Source: Ovis canadensis (lineage: Eukaryota > Chordata > Mammalia > Artiodactyla > Bovidae). Taken from it: 64,000 nt of DNA. This document shows, in pieces, positions 21,145 through 32,413 of this stretch. The stretch covers positions 176,325,001 through 176,389,000 of the forward strand of contig NC_091246.1 of assembly GCF_042477335.2 (NCBI RefSeq), written 5' to 3'. Position numbers and translations under genes: made by a program. The notes under the pieces are model-generated. The model was not told the DNA's origin, searched no databases, and saw only the letters and a program-made list of their open reading frames with translations. The number at the start of each line of letters is the position of its first letter. Positions within the stretch are counted from its first letter, which is position 1.

Positions 21145-21504
21145 TTACTTCTTCTTTTCCAATTTGGATTCCTTTTCTTTCTTTTTCTGCTCTGATTGCT
21201 GTGGCCTAAACTTCAAAACTATGTTGAATAATAGTGGTGAAAGTGGGCACCCTTGTCTTGTTCCTGACTTTAGGGGAAATGCTTTCAATTTTTCACCATT
21301 GAGGATAATGTTTGCTGTGGGTTTGACATATATAGCTTTTATTTTGTTGAGGTGTGTTCTTTCTATTCCTGCTTTCTGGAGAGTTTTTATCATAAATGGA
21401 TGTAGAATTTTGTCAAAGGCTTTCTCTGCATCTATTGAGATAATCATATGGCTTTTATTTTGCAATCTGTTGATGTGGTGTTTTAGATTGATTGATTTGT
21501 GTAT
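21145..21504 (-). pseudogene. L1 ORF2 reverse transcriptase core fragment
   Basis: About 120 codons of L1 RT are open on the minus strand. Motif A is [13 protein letters not shown] with its catalytic Asp; motif B is [16 protein letters not shown]. The frame shifts after NIVLKF, but the FADD box is legible just downstream in another frame. The upstream fingers of this domain lie beyond the BovB insertion. It cannot give a working enzyme. Confidence 0.88.
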
Positions 21505-22996
21505 CACTACGAACAAAGCTAGTGGAGGTGATGGAATTCCAGTTGAGCTATTTCAAATCCTGAAAGATGATGCTGTGAAAGTGCTGCACTCAATATGCTA
21601 GCAAGTTTGGAAAACCCAGCAGTGGCCACAGGACTGGAACAGTTCAGTTTTCATTCCAATTCCAAAGAAAGGCAATGCCAAAGAATGCTCAAACTACCGC
21701 ACAACTGCACTCATCTCACATGCTAGTAAAGTAATGCTCAAAATTCTCCAAGCCAGGCTTCAGCAATATGTGAACCGTGAACTCCCTGATGTTCAAGCTG
21801 GTTGTAGAAAAGGCAGAGGAACCAGAGATCAAATTGCCAACATCTGCTGGATCATGGAAAAACCAAGAGAGTTCTAGAAAAACATCTATTTCTGCTTTAT
21901 TGACTATGCCAAAGCCTTTGACTGTGTAGATCACAATAAACTGTGGAAAATGCTGAAAGAGATGGGAATACCAGACCACCTAACCTGCCTCTTGAGAAAT
22001 CTGTATGCAGGTCAGGAAGCAACAGTTAGAACTAGACATGAAACAACAGACTGGTTCCAAATAGGAAAAGGAGTACATCAAGGCTGTATATTGTCACCCT
22101 GCTTATTTAACTTCTATGCAGAGTACATCATGAGAAATGCTAGACTGGAAGAAACGCAAGCTGGAATCAAGATTGCCGGGAGAAATATCCATAACCTCAG
22201 ATATGCAGATTACATCACCCTTATGGCAGAAAGTGAAGAGGAACTAAAAAGCCTCTTGTTGAAAGTGAAAGGAGAGCGAAAAAGTTGGTTTAAAGCTCAA
22301 CATTCAGGAAATGAAAATCATGGCATCTGGTCCCATCACTTCATGGCAAATAGATGGGCAAACAGCAGAAACAGTGTCAGACTTTAGTTTTGGGGGGCTC
22401 CCAAATCACTACAGATGGTGATTGCAGCCATGAAATTAAAAGACGCTTACTCCTTGAAAGAAAAGTTATGACCAACCTAGATAGTATATTCAAAAGCAGA
22501 GACATTACTTTGCCGACTAAGGTCCACCTAGTCAAGGCTATAGTTTTTCCTGTGGTCATGTATGGATGTGAGAGTTGGACTGTGAAGAAGGCTGAGCACC
22601 AAGGAATTGATGCTTTTGAACTGTGGTGTTGGAGAAGACTCTTGAGAGTCCCTTGGACTGCAAGGAGATCCAACCAGTCCATTCTGAAGATCAACCCTGG
22701 GATTTCTTTGGAAGGAATGATGCCAAAGCTGAAGCTCCAGTACTTTGGACACCTTATGTGAAGAGTTGACTCATTGGAAAAGACTCTGATGCTGGGAGGG
22801 ATTGGGGGTAGGAGAAGAAGGCGACGACAGAGGATGAGATGGCTGGATGGCATCATGGACTCGATGGACGTGAGTCTGAGTGAACTCCGGGAGATGGTGA
22901 TGGACAGGGAGGCCTGGCGTGCTGCAATTCATGGGGTCGCAAAGAGCTGGACACGACTGAGTGACTGAACTGAACTGAACTGAACTGAACTGAACT
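21505..22996 (+). mobile_element. BovB LINE nested in L1
   Basis: Plus-strand, 5'-truncated BovB starting in the RT fingers ('actacgaacaaagctagtgg') and ending in a GAACT repeat tail. RT frame 21950-22387 reads GKGVHQGCILSPCLFNFYAE and RYADYITLM, so the YADD box has its second Asp changed to Tyr. The C-terminal domain follows in frame 22354-22761. It sits inside a minus-strand L1, of which about 15-17 bases seem to be missing at the junction. Confidence 0.94.
22965..22996 (+). repeat. (GAACT)n tail of BovB
   Basis: Six or more perfect pentamer units (tgaac) form the 3' end of the BovB at 21505-22996. Short 3' tandem repeats in place of poly(A) are typical of RTE-clade elements. Confidence 0.9.
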
Positions 22997-23158
22997 GCAT
23001 CTCGGGATAAAGCCCACTTGGTCATGGTGTATGATCTTTTTAATGTGTTGTTGGATTCTGATTGGTAGAATTTTATTAAGGATTTTTGCATCTATGTTCA
23101 TCAGTGATATTAGCCTGTAGTTTTCTTTTTTTGGTGACATTTTTGTCAGGTTTTGGTA

Positions 23159-23878
23159 TTAGGCTGATGGTGGCCTCATAGAATGAGTTTGGAAGTTTAC
23201 CTTCTCTGCAATTTTCTGGAAAAGTTTGGGTAGGATATGTGTTAGCTCTTCTCTAAATTTTTGGTAGAATTCAGCTGTGAAGCCATCTGGACCTGGGCTT
23301 TTGTTTGCTGGAAGATTTCTGATTACAGTTTCAATTTCCGTGCTTGTGATGGGTCTGTTAAGATTTTCTATTTCTTCCTGGTTCAGTTTTGGAAAGTTGT
23401 ACTTTTCCAAGAATTTGTCCATTTCTTCCACGTTGTCCATTTTATTGGCATATAATTGCTGATAGTAGTCTCTTATGATCCTTTGTATTTCTGTGTTTTC
23501 TGTTGTGATCTCTCCATTTTCCTTTCTAATTTTGTTGATTTGATTTTTCTCTCTTTGCTTCTTGATGAGTCTGGCTAATGGTTTGTCAATTTTATTTATC
23601 CTTTCAAAGAACCAGCTTTTGGCTTTGATTTTTGCTATGGTCTCTTTTGTTTCTTTTGCATTTATTTCTGCCCTAATTTTAAGATCTCTTTTCTTTCTAC
23701 TAACCCTGGGGTTCTTCATTACTTCCTTTTCTAGTTGCTTTAGGTGTAGAGTTAGGTTATTTATTTGACTTTTTTCTTGTTTCTTTAGGTATGCCTGTAT
23801 TGCTATGAACTTTCCCATTAGCACTGCTTTTACAGTGTCCCACAGGTTTTGGGTTGTTGTGTTTTCATTTTCATTCAT
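23159..23878 (-). pseudogene. L1 ORF2 linker and RT fingers, 239-codon open stretch
   Basis: The longest open frame of the L1. It starts in the linker after the endonuclease ([20 protein letters not shown]) and runs through a basic, coiled-coil-prone stretch to the first RT segment ([15 protein letters not shown]). The frame breaks after HSMRPPSA, and RT text resumes in another frame ([20 protein letters not shown]). ORF2 is normally about 1,280 codons, so this is a piece. Confidence 0.92.
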
Positions 23879-24130
23879 TTCTATGCATATTTTGATTTCT
23901 TTTTTGGTTTCTTCTGTGATTTGTTGGTTATTCAGAAGTGTGTTGTTCTGCCTCCATAAGTTGGAATTTTTAATAGTTTTTCTCCTGTAATTGAGATCTA
24001 ATCTTACTGCATTGTGGTCACAAAAGATGCTTGGAATGATTTCAATTTTTTTGAACTTACCAAGGCTAGATTTATGGCCCAGGATGTGATTTATCCTGGA
24101 GAAGTTTCTGTGTGCACTTGAGAAAAAGGT

Positions 24131-24232
24131 AAAGGGGGAGGGGATATATGTTTACTTATATCTGATTCACATTGTTGTACAGCAGAAACTAACACAACAT
24201 TGTAAAACAATTACACTGCAATTTTAAAAAGT
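24131..24232 (+). mobile_element. L1 3'-end fragment, ruminant type
   Basis: Text 'cattgttgtacagcagaaac' followed by 'taacacaacattgtaaaaca' matches the end of ruminant L1 3' UTRs. It ends in an A-rich run. Confidence 0.7.
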
Positions 24233-24440
24233 TATTTATTGTATACATCTGTGTTTCTTTTGCTGTCTCGCGTACAGGGTTATCATTACCATCTTTCTAA
24301 ATTCCATATATATGCATTAGTATACTGTGTTGGTGGTTTTCTTTCTGCTTACTTCACTCTGTATAATACACTCCAGTTTCATCCACCTCATTAGAACTGA
24401 TTCAAATGTATTCTTTTCAATTATAATAAATAAATTTATA
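24233..24440 (-). mobile_element. L1 3'-UTR fragment, ruminant type
   Basis: 'tctcgcgtacagggttatc', 'aattccatatatatgc' and 'ccagtttcatccacctca' follow ruminant L1 3'-UTR order on the minus strand. Confidence 0.65.
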
Positions 24441-26100
24441 TTTTAAAAAAGTTATTTATTATAAGACGTAAAAATAAATAAAACGGGTTACAATGAAAAA
24501 AAAAATATTGTGTCAAATTCCATGTACACAGGTATGCACATATACACACAGCTAAGTGTTTTCTTACACTTTTCTAATCAGTTCTTCCAGTGAATGTTCT
24601 TAATGTCCCTCATTAACACTTCTGAACGAATCTAAAGAGTAATGCTGAATTTGGTTCATAGGAAATATTCAGAAATATGATGAATGAAAGAATATATGAA
24701 TAAAACACTTCTGTTTACAGTAAATGGTCTACCTGCACTCTAGCTCTGTGTCTACCTCCATTTAAACTCATGCCTCTTTTTTTCCCCACATGAATAGCAA
24801 TATATAAGACCAGTAACTTGAAGTTATGTTTTCTCTCTGCTTGCAACACAACTCCCTCCACTAATGGAAATGAGTGACATAAAATTACTGCAACTGAGGT
24901 CACACACTGTAGCTATTTGACCCCTCTGTTGGGACAAAATCTGGTGTCATTATGTTAGAAATTGTCTGTTCTACATAGAGTTCCTATCTGAGAATTTCTT
25001 ACATTGATTTTATATTAAAGAGGCTTTTCAATAGAACCTCTGACCCACTCTGTAAGAAGAAAAATAAGTATTATCACAATCTTTATGATACCTTTAAAAT
25101 CTCTTTGGGACTCTAAGCTGTTAGTAGCCTGCAAAGTATTTAAAATTCTTTTTGACAGTGTCAAATGAAAAAAATATGCAGTGGCTCTAGAAGCCAAAGG
25201 ACAACACTTATGGTTTCATGGACCTTGAATTTAAGCCCTTGAGAAACATTTCACTCTTTGTCCTATTACTTTCTGAATTTGATATGTCAAACCTGTAGCC
25301 ATTATGCAACCCTCTTTATTTCTTTCTTTTGCCTCTTATTATTAAAGAATTATTTACATATTCACTGAAAGAAGTACAGTGAAAAGTGACTCCTTACCCT
25401 GAAAAAATAATAGTATATTTACTCATTTCTCTTCTTTTTTTTTTGCCTTTTTAGATGAGATTCAGGGTTTCAGATGCTCTACAAGTCAGATATAAATTGC
25501 TGACTTGTATTTAATTCATCCTGTGATTAAAATGTTCTTTCAAGATCAAAGCAACTTTTTTCATTTTTGATGATTATCTGGCAGCAGAAGAAATCCATAT
25601 GTGGCTTTAACAGTTAAGATAATTAAGATGCCAACATGCCAAGAAATAAAGAAATAACCTTCACAGAGTTATGCTGTGGTGTATTCGAAGAGACTTTTTT
25701 CTCCCTAGATTAAAACTTTTTTGCTAAATTGGAGTACTTATTTTCTCCTCCGAAAATGAAGCAAGGAGCAAAATGTTATCATCCTCTCAGTGAGAGTGAT
25801 AGTCCCAGAGTTATACTGTGTAAGAAACCTAACTAAGATACTGAGTTATTCTTTCTTACTGATATATCACCTTTTTCCAATTTTTACAGGGAAATTACCT
25901 GACTAATAAGTCCTTAGCTCTAGTCCCAGTTGGTCTATAGCTCACTGGAGGTGACCTTGGAAAAGTCATTTAAACTCTTTTAACCTTAATTTTCCAAAGT
26001 TGTAGTTAGCATAAACAATCTTTAGGGTTTACTTTTATTTTCTTCTGATGTGATAGTATACTAAATATACTATACTACATTATACTATAGTACTCAACAT
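24441..26100. other. Unassigned AT-rich sequence
   Basis: No gene or clear repeat. Short leftward open frames at 24715-24903 and 25015-25197 have no supporting features. An AT-rich run with repeated 'tactata' units lies at 26055-26090. Confidence 0.35.
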
Positions 26101-26119
26101 TCAAAAACTCAACAGTAGA

Positions 26120-26797
26120 ACTCAACATGCAAAAAACGAAGATCATGGCATCTGGTCCCATCACTTGATGTCAAATAGATGGGGAAACAATGGAAACAAT
26201 TACAGACTTTATTTTCTTGAGATCCAAAATCACTCTAGATGGTGCCTGCGACCATGAAGTTAAAAGATGCTTGCTCCTTCGAAGAAAAGGTATGACCAAT
26301 CTAGACAGCATATTAAAAGTCAGAGACATTACTTTGCCAACAAAGGCCCATCTACTCAAAGCTATGGTTTTTCCAGTAGCCATGTACTGATGTGAGATTT
26401 GGACTGTAAAAAAGCTGAGCACTGAAGCATCGATGCTTTTGAACTGTGGTGTTGGAGAAGACTCTTGAGAGTTCCTTGGACTGCAAGGAGATGAAACCAG
26501 CCAATCTTAAAGGAAATCAGTCCTGAATATTCATTGGAAGGACGGATGCTAGAGCTGAAGTTCCAATACTTTGGCCACCTGATGCAAAGAGCCTACTAAT
26601 TAGAAAAGCCCCTGTTGCTGGGAAAGATTGCAGGCAGGAGGAGAAGGGGATGACAGGACAAGATAGTTGGATGGCATCACCAACTCGATGGGCATGAGTT
26701 TGAGCAAGCTTCGGGAGATGGTGATGGACAGGGAAGCCTGGCATGCTACAGTCCACAGGGTTGCAAAGGGTTGGACAAGACTGATCGACTGATTACA
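26120..26797 (+). mobile_element. BovB LINE, 3' third
   Basis: Starts at the RT thumb ('ctcaacatgcaaaaaacgaag') and runs through the C-terminal domain (frame 26190-26390) to 'gactgatcgactgatta'. 5'-truncated, with several frameshifts and a stop at 26389. Confidence 0.92.
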
Positions 26798-27447
26798 GAT
26801 CAACTGGGACTAGAACTAAGGACTTTTTAGTCAAGTGATCTGCCCGTATTTAGTAGATATCTATTTTTACTCCTGCCCAGAATTCATCCATTCTTCTTCT
26901 GATCACTTAATGCAATTTGCCACTAGAAAATTACCCTTCATTTTACTTTTACTGTATTCTGCTAGGGTTGTTCACTCCACCCCTTGCTTCAGAAGCAGAC
27001 CTTTGACTATCTGAGGGCTGCTGAATGAAACCAGAAAATAAGTCCAACTAAGTAGAAGAGAGACTCAAGAGAGACAAAACAGTTCCTGTATCCAGGAACT
27101 GTTGCTGTATCCAGTCATATCTGAAGATAGAATACCTTGTAAAATCTGTTATATAGTCCAACAAGTGTTTTCTTTTTATTTAATTCTGAAGCAAAGGTAT
27201 CTGTTAGGATGTTTTTGGAAGCAAGAAAAAAAATTACTGCAAATGGCTTAAATAATACATATACTATATTGGTTCACATAGCTAAAAAATACAAAGAACT
27301 TCAGATTTTGTTTCACTTGAGTGTTCAGTGATGCTGTCAAGACCCATTTGATTTCTCTTAGCTGTTTTCCATAATAACTGCTTTTTATAAAGTCTGGCTT
27401 TTTCATAATAACAGGATGGCCAGTTGTAATGAGATTTACATGTGTCC
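26798..27447. other. Unassigned sequence
   Basis: No element recognised. A short local duplication, 'gttcctgtatccaggaactgttgctgtatcc', is present near 27081-27112. Confidence 0.35.
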
Positions 27448-27458
27448 TTGTCTAATGA

Positions 27459-28796
27459 TGAGATCTCTAGTCTTTCCCATTCTGTTGTTTTCCTCTATTT
27501 CTTTGCATTGATCGCTGAAGAAGGCTTTATTATCTCTTCTTGCTATTCTTTGGAACTCTGCATTCAGATGCTTATATCTTTCCTTTTCTCCTTTGCTTTT
27601 CATCTCTCTTCTTTTCATAGCTATTTGTAAGGCCTCCCCAGACAGCCATTGTGCTTTTTTGCATTTCTTTACCGTGGAGATGATCTCGATTCCTGTCTCC
27701 TATACAATGTCACGAACCTCATTCCATAGTTCATCAGGCACTCTATCTATCAGATCTAGACCCTTAAATCTATTTCTCACTTCCACTGTATAATCATAAG
27801 GGATTTGATTTAGGTCATACCTGAATGGTCTAGCAGTTTTCCCTACTTTCTTCAATTTGAGTCTGAATTTGGTAATAAGGAGCTCAAGATCTGAGCCACA
27901 GTCAGCTCCTGGTCTTGTTTTTGCTGACTGTATAGAGCTTCTCCATCTTTGGCTGCAAAGAAGATAATCAATCTGATTTTGGTGTTGACCATCTGGTGAT
28001 GTCCATGTGTAGAGTCTTCTCTTGTGTTGTTGGAAGAGAGTGGTTGGTATGACCAGTGCATTTTCTTAGCAAAACTCTATTAGTCTCTGCCCTGCTTCAT
28101 TCCGCATTCCAAGGCCAAATTTGCCTGTTATTCCAAGTGTTTCTTGACTTCCTACTTTTGCATTCCAATCCCCTATAATGAAAAGGACATCTTTTTTGGG
28201 TGTTAGTTCTAAAAGATCTTGTAGGTCTTCATAAAAGTGTTCAAATTCAGCTTCTTCAGTATTACTGGTTGGGGCATAGACTTGGATAACTGATATTGAA
28301 TGGTTTGCCCTGGAGATGAACAGAGATCATTCTGTCGTTTTTGAGATTGCATCCAAGTAGTGCATTTCAGACTCTTTTGTTGACCATGATGGCTACTCCA
28401 TTTCTTCTGAGGGATTCCTGCCCACAGCAGTAGATATAATGGTCATCTGAGTTATAGTCACCCATTTCAGTTCATTTTAGTTCGCTGATTCCTAGAATGT
28501 CGACATTCACCCTTGCCATCTCTTGTTTGACCACTTCCAATTTGCCTTGATTCATCGACCTGACATTCCAGTTTCCTATGCAATATTGCTCTTTACAGCA
28601 TCGGATCTTGCTTCTATCACTAGTCACATCCACAGGTGGGTATTGTTTTTGCTTTGTCTCCATCCCTTCATTCTTTCTGGAGCTATTTCGCCACTGATCT
28701 CCAGTAGCATATTGGGCACCTACTGACCTGGGGATTTCCTCTTTTGGTATCCTATCATTTTGCCTTTTCATACTCTTCATGGGGTTCTCAAGGCAA
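27459..28796 (-). pseudogene. BovB ORF, N-terminal endonuclease region (inverted part)
   Basis: Minus-strand text begins with MKSMKRQNDRIPKEEIPRS just after 28770. It then reads EQYCIGNWNVRSMNQGKLEV and VNVDILGISELK, the start of the APE-type endonuclease that nicks target DNA. Catalytic-domain text continues to about 27850 in shifting frames. The linker ENNRMGKTRDL ends at the insertion edge. A frame break follows ISELK, near 28472. Confidence 0.88.
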
Positions 28797-30432
28797 CTAA
28801 CAGAAGCAGAAGATATTAAGACCAGGCGGCAAGAATACACGGAAGAACTGTACAAAAAAGATCTTCACGACCCAGATAATCATGATGATGTGATCACTAA
28901 TCTAGAGCCAGACATCTTGGAATGTGAAGCCAAGTGGGCCTTTAGAAAGCATCACTATGAACAAAGCTAGTGGAGGTGATGGAATTCCAGTGGAGCTCTT
29001 TCAAATCCTGAAAGATGATACAGTGAAAGTGCTGAACTCAATATGCCAGCAAATTTGAAAAACTCAGCAGTGGCCACAGGACTGGAAAAGGTCAGTTTTC
29101 ATTCCAATTCCAGAGAAAGGCAATGCAAAAGTATGCTCCAACTACCGCACAATTGCACTCATCTCACATGCTAGTAAAGTAATGCTCAGAATTATCCAAG
29201 CCAGGTTTCAGCAATATGTGAACTATGAACTCCCTGATGTTCAAGGTGGTTTTTGAAAAGGCAGAGGAACCAGAGATCAAATTGCCAACATCTGCTGGAT
29301 CATGGAAAAAGCAAGAGAGTTCCAGAAAAAAACATCTATTTCTGTTTTATTGACTATGCCAAAGCCTTTGACTGTGTGGATCATGATAAACTGTGGAAAA
29401 TTCTGAAAGAGATGGGAATACCAGACCACCTAACCTGCCTGTTGAGAAATCTGTATGCAGGTCAGGAAGCAACAGTTAGAACTGGACATGGAACAACAGA
29501 CTGGTTCCAAATGGGAAAAGGAGTGTGTCAAGGCTGTATATTGTCACCCTGCTTATTTAACTTTTATGCAGAGTACATCATGAGAAATGCTGGACTGGAA
29601 GAAAAACAAGTTGGAATCAAGATTGCCGGGAAAAATATCAATAACCTCAGATATGCAGATGACACCACCCTTATGGGATAAAGTGAAGAGGAACTAAAAA
29701 ACCTCTTGAGGGAAATGAAAGAGGAGAGCAAAAAAGTTGGCTTAAAGCTCAACATTCAGAAAACGAAGATCATGGCATCTGGTCCCATCACTTCATGGGA
29801 AATAGATGGGGAAACAATGGAAACAGTGTCAGACTTTATATTTTTCAGTTCCAAAATCACTGCAGATGGTGACTGCAGCCATGAAATTAAAAGACAGTTA
29901 CTCCTTGGAAGAAAAGTTATGACCAACCTAGATAGCATATACAAAAGCAGAGACATTACTTTGCTGACTAAGGTCCGTCCAGTCAAGGCTATGGTTTTTC
30001 CTGTGGTCATGTATGGATGTGAGAGTTGGACTGTCAAGAAGGCCGAATGCTGAAGAATTGAGGTTTTGAACTGTGGTGTTGGAGAAGATTCTTGAGAATC
30101 CCTTGGACTGCAAGGAGATCCAACCAGTCCATTCTGAAGGAGATCAACCCTGGGATTTCTTTGGAAAGAATGATGCTAAAGCTGAGGCTCCAGTACTTTG
30201 GCCACCTCATGTGAAGAGTTGACTCATTGGAAAAGACTCTGATGCTGGGAGGGATTGGGGGCAGGAGGAGAGGGGGACGACCAAGGATAAGATGGCTGGA
30301 TGGCATCACCGACTCGATGGACATGAGTCTGCATGAACTCTGGGAGATGATGATGGACAGGGACTCCTGGCATACTGCAATTCATGGGGTCGCAAAGAGT
30401 CGGACGCAACTGAGTGTTGAACTGAATTGAAT
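28797..30432 (+). pseudogene. BovB ORF, RT and C-terminal region (sense part)
   Basis: Starts LTEAEDIKTRRQEYTEEL, passes the RT fingers, and reads FCFIDYAKAFDCVDHDKLW (motif A) and MGKGVCQGCILSPCLFNFYA (motif B). RYADDTTLM follows, with the catalytic YADD at about 29652-29663. A stop directly after LMG (29679-29681) and others upstream (for example at 28968 and 29056) break the frame. The C-terminal domain is in 29706-30053, and the element ends 'aactgagtgttgaactgaat'. Confidence 0.92.
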
Positions 30433-30532
30433 TTGTCTAATGAAAGAATAATCCTACTTGGTAGTAAGTTTGTCAGAAAAACACTTTAAAAAACAATAAA
30501 GTGTCACATTTATGTCCTATTAACCAAGTTTT

Positions 30533-30805
30533 CGGAGAAGGCAATGGCATCCCACTCCAGTACTCTTGCCTGGAAAATACCATGGACAGAGGAACCTGGT
30601 AGGCTACAGTCCATGGGGTCGCTAAGAGTCGGACACGACTGAGCGACTTCACTTTCACCTTTCATTTTCATGCATTAGAGAAGGAAATGTCAACCCACTC
30701 CAGTGTTCTTGCTTGGAGAATCCCAGGGATGGGGAAGCCTGGTGGGCTGCCGTCTATGGGGTCACACAAAGTTGGACACGACTGAAGTGACTTAGCAGTA
30801 GCAGC
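30533..30805 (+). mobile_element. Bov-A2 dimeric SINE
   Basis: Starts 'cggagaaggcaatggc' and ends 'gtagcagc'. The direct repeat aaccaagtttt at 30522-30532 and 30806-30816 is the target duplication. Confidence 0.95.
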
Positions 30806-30816
30806 AACCAAGTTTT

Positions 30817-31432
30817 ATGTAATACTCATTCTTACACATCCCCTGTGGTCAGAGGAATGCTAAGATTGACAGACTAAGAAATAGACCTCTGTAAGCAGTA
30901 ACTGTGGCTGACGGTTAATCAAATCTGAACTCTCCCACCCAGATGTTGGAGTGGATCAATCTATCTGCATTTCATGGGGATACCACAAGGAAAGAGTGAC
31001 AGAGATGTTGGGGAGACAACCACAGTGTCCTCTTAGCCAGGTAAGTATGAGTGCTCTGTTGCTTTCAGTTTCCAGTTTCCACTTTTATTCAAAGGTCACA
31101 AGGCAGATCTGGGAGAGAAACTGAAAACTGCACTTGCTCTATTTTCTCATTCCCCTTCCTATGACACTGACCTTCAGGAAACCCAAGTAATCTAAATGAG
31201 ACTAACTAGAAAATATCTAAACAGAAGGAAGCTTTCCAGAATGCAGAATGGAAACCAAGCAAGAAAAAATTCCTGGAATCCTAAAGCTGAGGTCAGTCCT
31301 TGTATCTTCTCCCTACCTTTTCCCTTGTACAACCAGGATCCTCTGATAGATCCTAGAAGATTGTCAGATTTCAGGTGGTCTCAAATCCTAGTAGAATTTG
31401 AAAGTAAACCCTTTATTATATAATTGATTAAC
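30817..31432. other. Unassigned sequence
   Basis: No repeat or gene recognised. The 75-codon frame at 31196-31423 has no identifiable feature. Confidence 0.35.
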
Positions 31433-31454
31433 AATCAACTATATATAGTTGATT
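31433..31454. repeat. Perfect 22-bp palindrome
   Basis: 'aatcaactata' is followed directly by its exact reverse complement. The palindrome abuts the left edge of the L1 at 31440-33412 and overlaps a direct repeat of 'ttgattaacaat' (31424 and 31459). Confidence 0.85.
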
Positions 31455-31530
31455 ATATTTGATTAACAATATTGTATTGGTTTCAAATGTATAGCAGAGT
31501 GATTCAATTATACAAATACATGTATCTACT

Positions 31531-32338
31531 CTGGAATCAAGATTGCTGGAAAAAATATAAATAATCTCAAATTTGCAGGGGACACCACCCTTATGGTAGA
31601 AAGTGAAGAAGAACTAAAGAGCCTCTTGATGAAAGTGAAAGAGGAGAGTGAAAATTTTGGCTTAAAGCTCAACATTCAGAAAATTAAGATCATGGCATCT
31701 GGTCCCATCACTTCATGGGAAATAGATGGGGAAACAGTGGAAACAGTGGCTGACTTTATCTTTTTGTGCTCCCAAATCACTTCAGAAGGTGACTGCAGCA
31801 TGAAATTAAAAGATGCTAACTCCTTGGAAGGAAAGTTATGACCAACCTAGACAATATACTAAAAAGCAGAGACATTACTTGGTCAACAAAGGCCCGTCTA
31901 GTCAAGGCTATGGTTTTTCCATTGGTTATGTATGAATGTTAGACTTGGACTATTAAGAAAGCCGAGCACCAAAGAATTGATGCTTTTGAACTGTGGTGTT
32001 GGAGAAGACTCTTGAGAGTTCCTTGGACTGCAAGGAGATCCAACCAGTCTATCCTAAAGGGGATCAGTCCTGAATATTCATTGGAAGGACCAATACTGAA
32101 GCTCAAACTCCAATACTTTGGCCACCTGATGCAAAGGGCTGACTAAATTTGAAAAAGACCCTGACGCTGGTAAAAGGAGAAGGGGATGACAGAGAATGAG
32201 ATGGTTGGATGGCATCACTGACTCAATGGACATGAGTCTGAGTAAACTCCGGGCATTGGTGATGGACAGTGAGGGCTGGCATGCTGCAGTCCATGGAGTA
32301 GCAAAGAGTGGGACTCAACTAAGTGACTGAACTGACTG
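31531..32338 (+). mobile_element. BovB LINE nested in L1
   Basis: Plus-strand BovB from just before the YADD region ('ctggaatcaagattgctgg', then 'caaatttgcaggggacacc') to 'agtgactgaactgactg'. The catalytic box reads KFAGDTTLM-like, so the key Asp is lost. Frame 31593-31841 holds the RT thumb. The L1 text on both sides joins cleanly. Confidence 0.92.
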
Positions 32339-32413
32339 TTTTAAAAATTCTTTCCCATTTAGGTTACTACAGAGTATTGAGTAGAGTTCCCTGTGCTGTA
32401 CAGAAAGTCCTTG

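Larger units (their letters stand above)
21015..24130 (-). mobile_element. L1 LINE, ORF2 segment, split by a BovB
   Basis: Minus-strand L1 in two parts, 21015-21504 and 22997-24130, covering the ORF2 linker and RT domain. Reading the minus strand from 24130 one passes the linker, [11 protein letters not shown], the BovB interruption, [29 protein letters not shown] and then SLFADDMIL (catalytic FADD, about 21118-21140). The endonuclease, the ORF2 C-terminus and the 3' UTR are absent at the two ends, so this is an internal fragment. Confidence 0.92.
27459..30432 (+). mobile_element. BovB LINE insertion with an inverted 5' part
   Basis: One insertion made of an inverted 5' segment (27459-28796, minus) joined to a sense 3' segment (28797-30432, plus). 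The whole is flanked by ttgtctaatga at 27448-27458 and 30433-30443, an exact 11-bp duplication. In element order, the inverted piece stops about 75 bases short of where the sense piece begins. This is the structure expected from twin priming, so the two parts are one event, not two elements. Both coding parts carry stops and frameshifts. Confidence 0.9.

Noticed and set aside
22377..22856. 159-codon minus-strand frame with Leu- and Ser-rich text
   Set aside because: Antisense of the BovB C-terminal domain. The same text recurs opposite every BovB (for example at 1169, 30034 and 62163), as expected from a repeat.
24131..24440. L1 with twin-priming inversion like the BovB at 27459
   Set aside because: The sense piece lies on the wrong side of the inverted piece for that mechanism and no target duplication encloses both, so two separate fragments are more likely.
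27459..30432. Two BovB elements head to head
   Set aside because: A single exact 11-bp duplication encloses both parts and they are complementary in element order, so one inverted insertion fits better.
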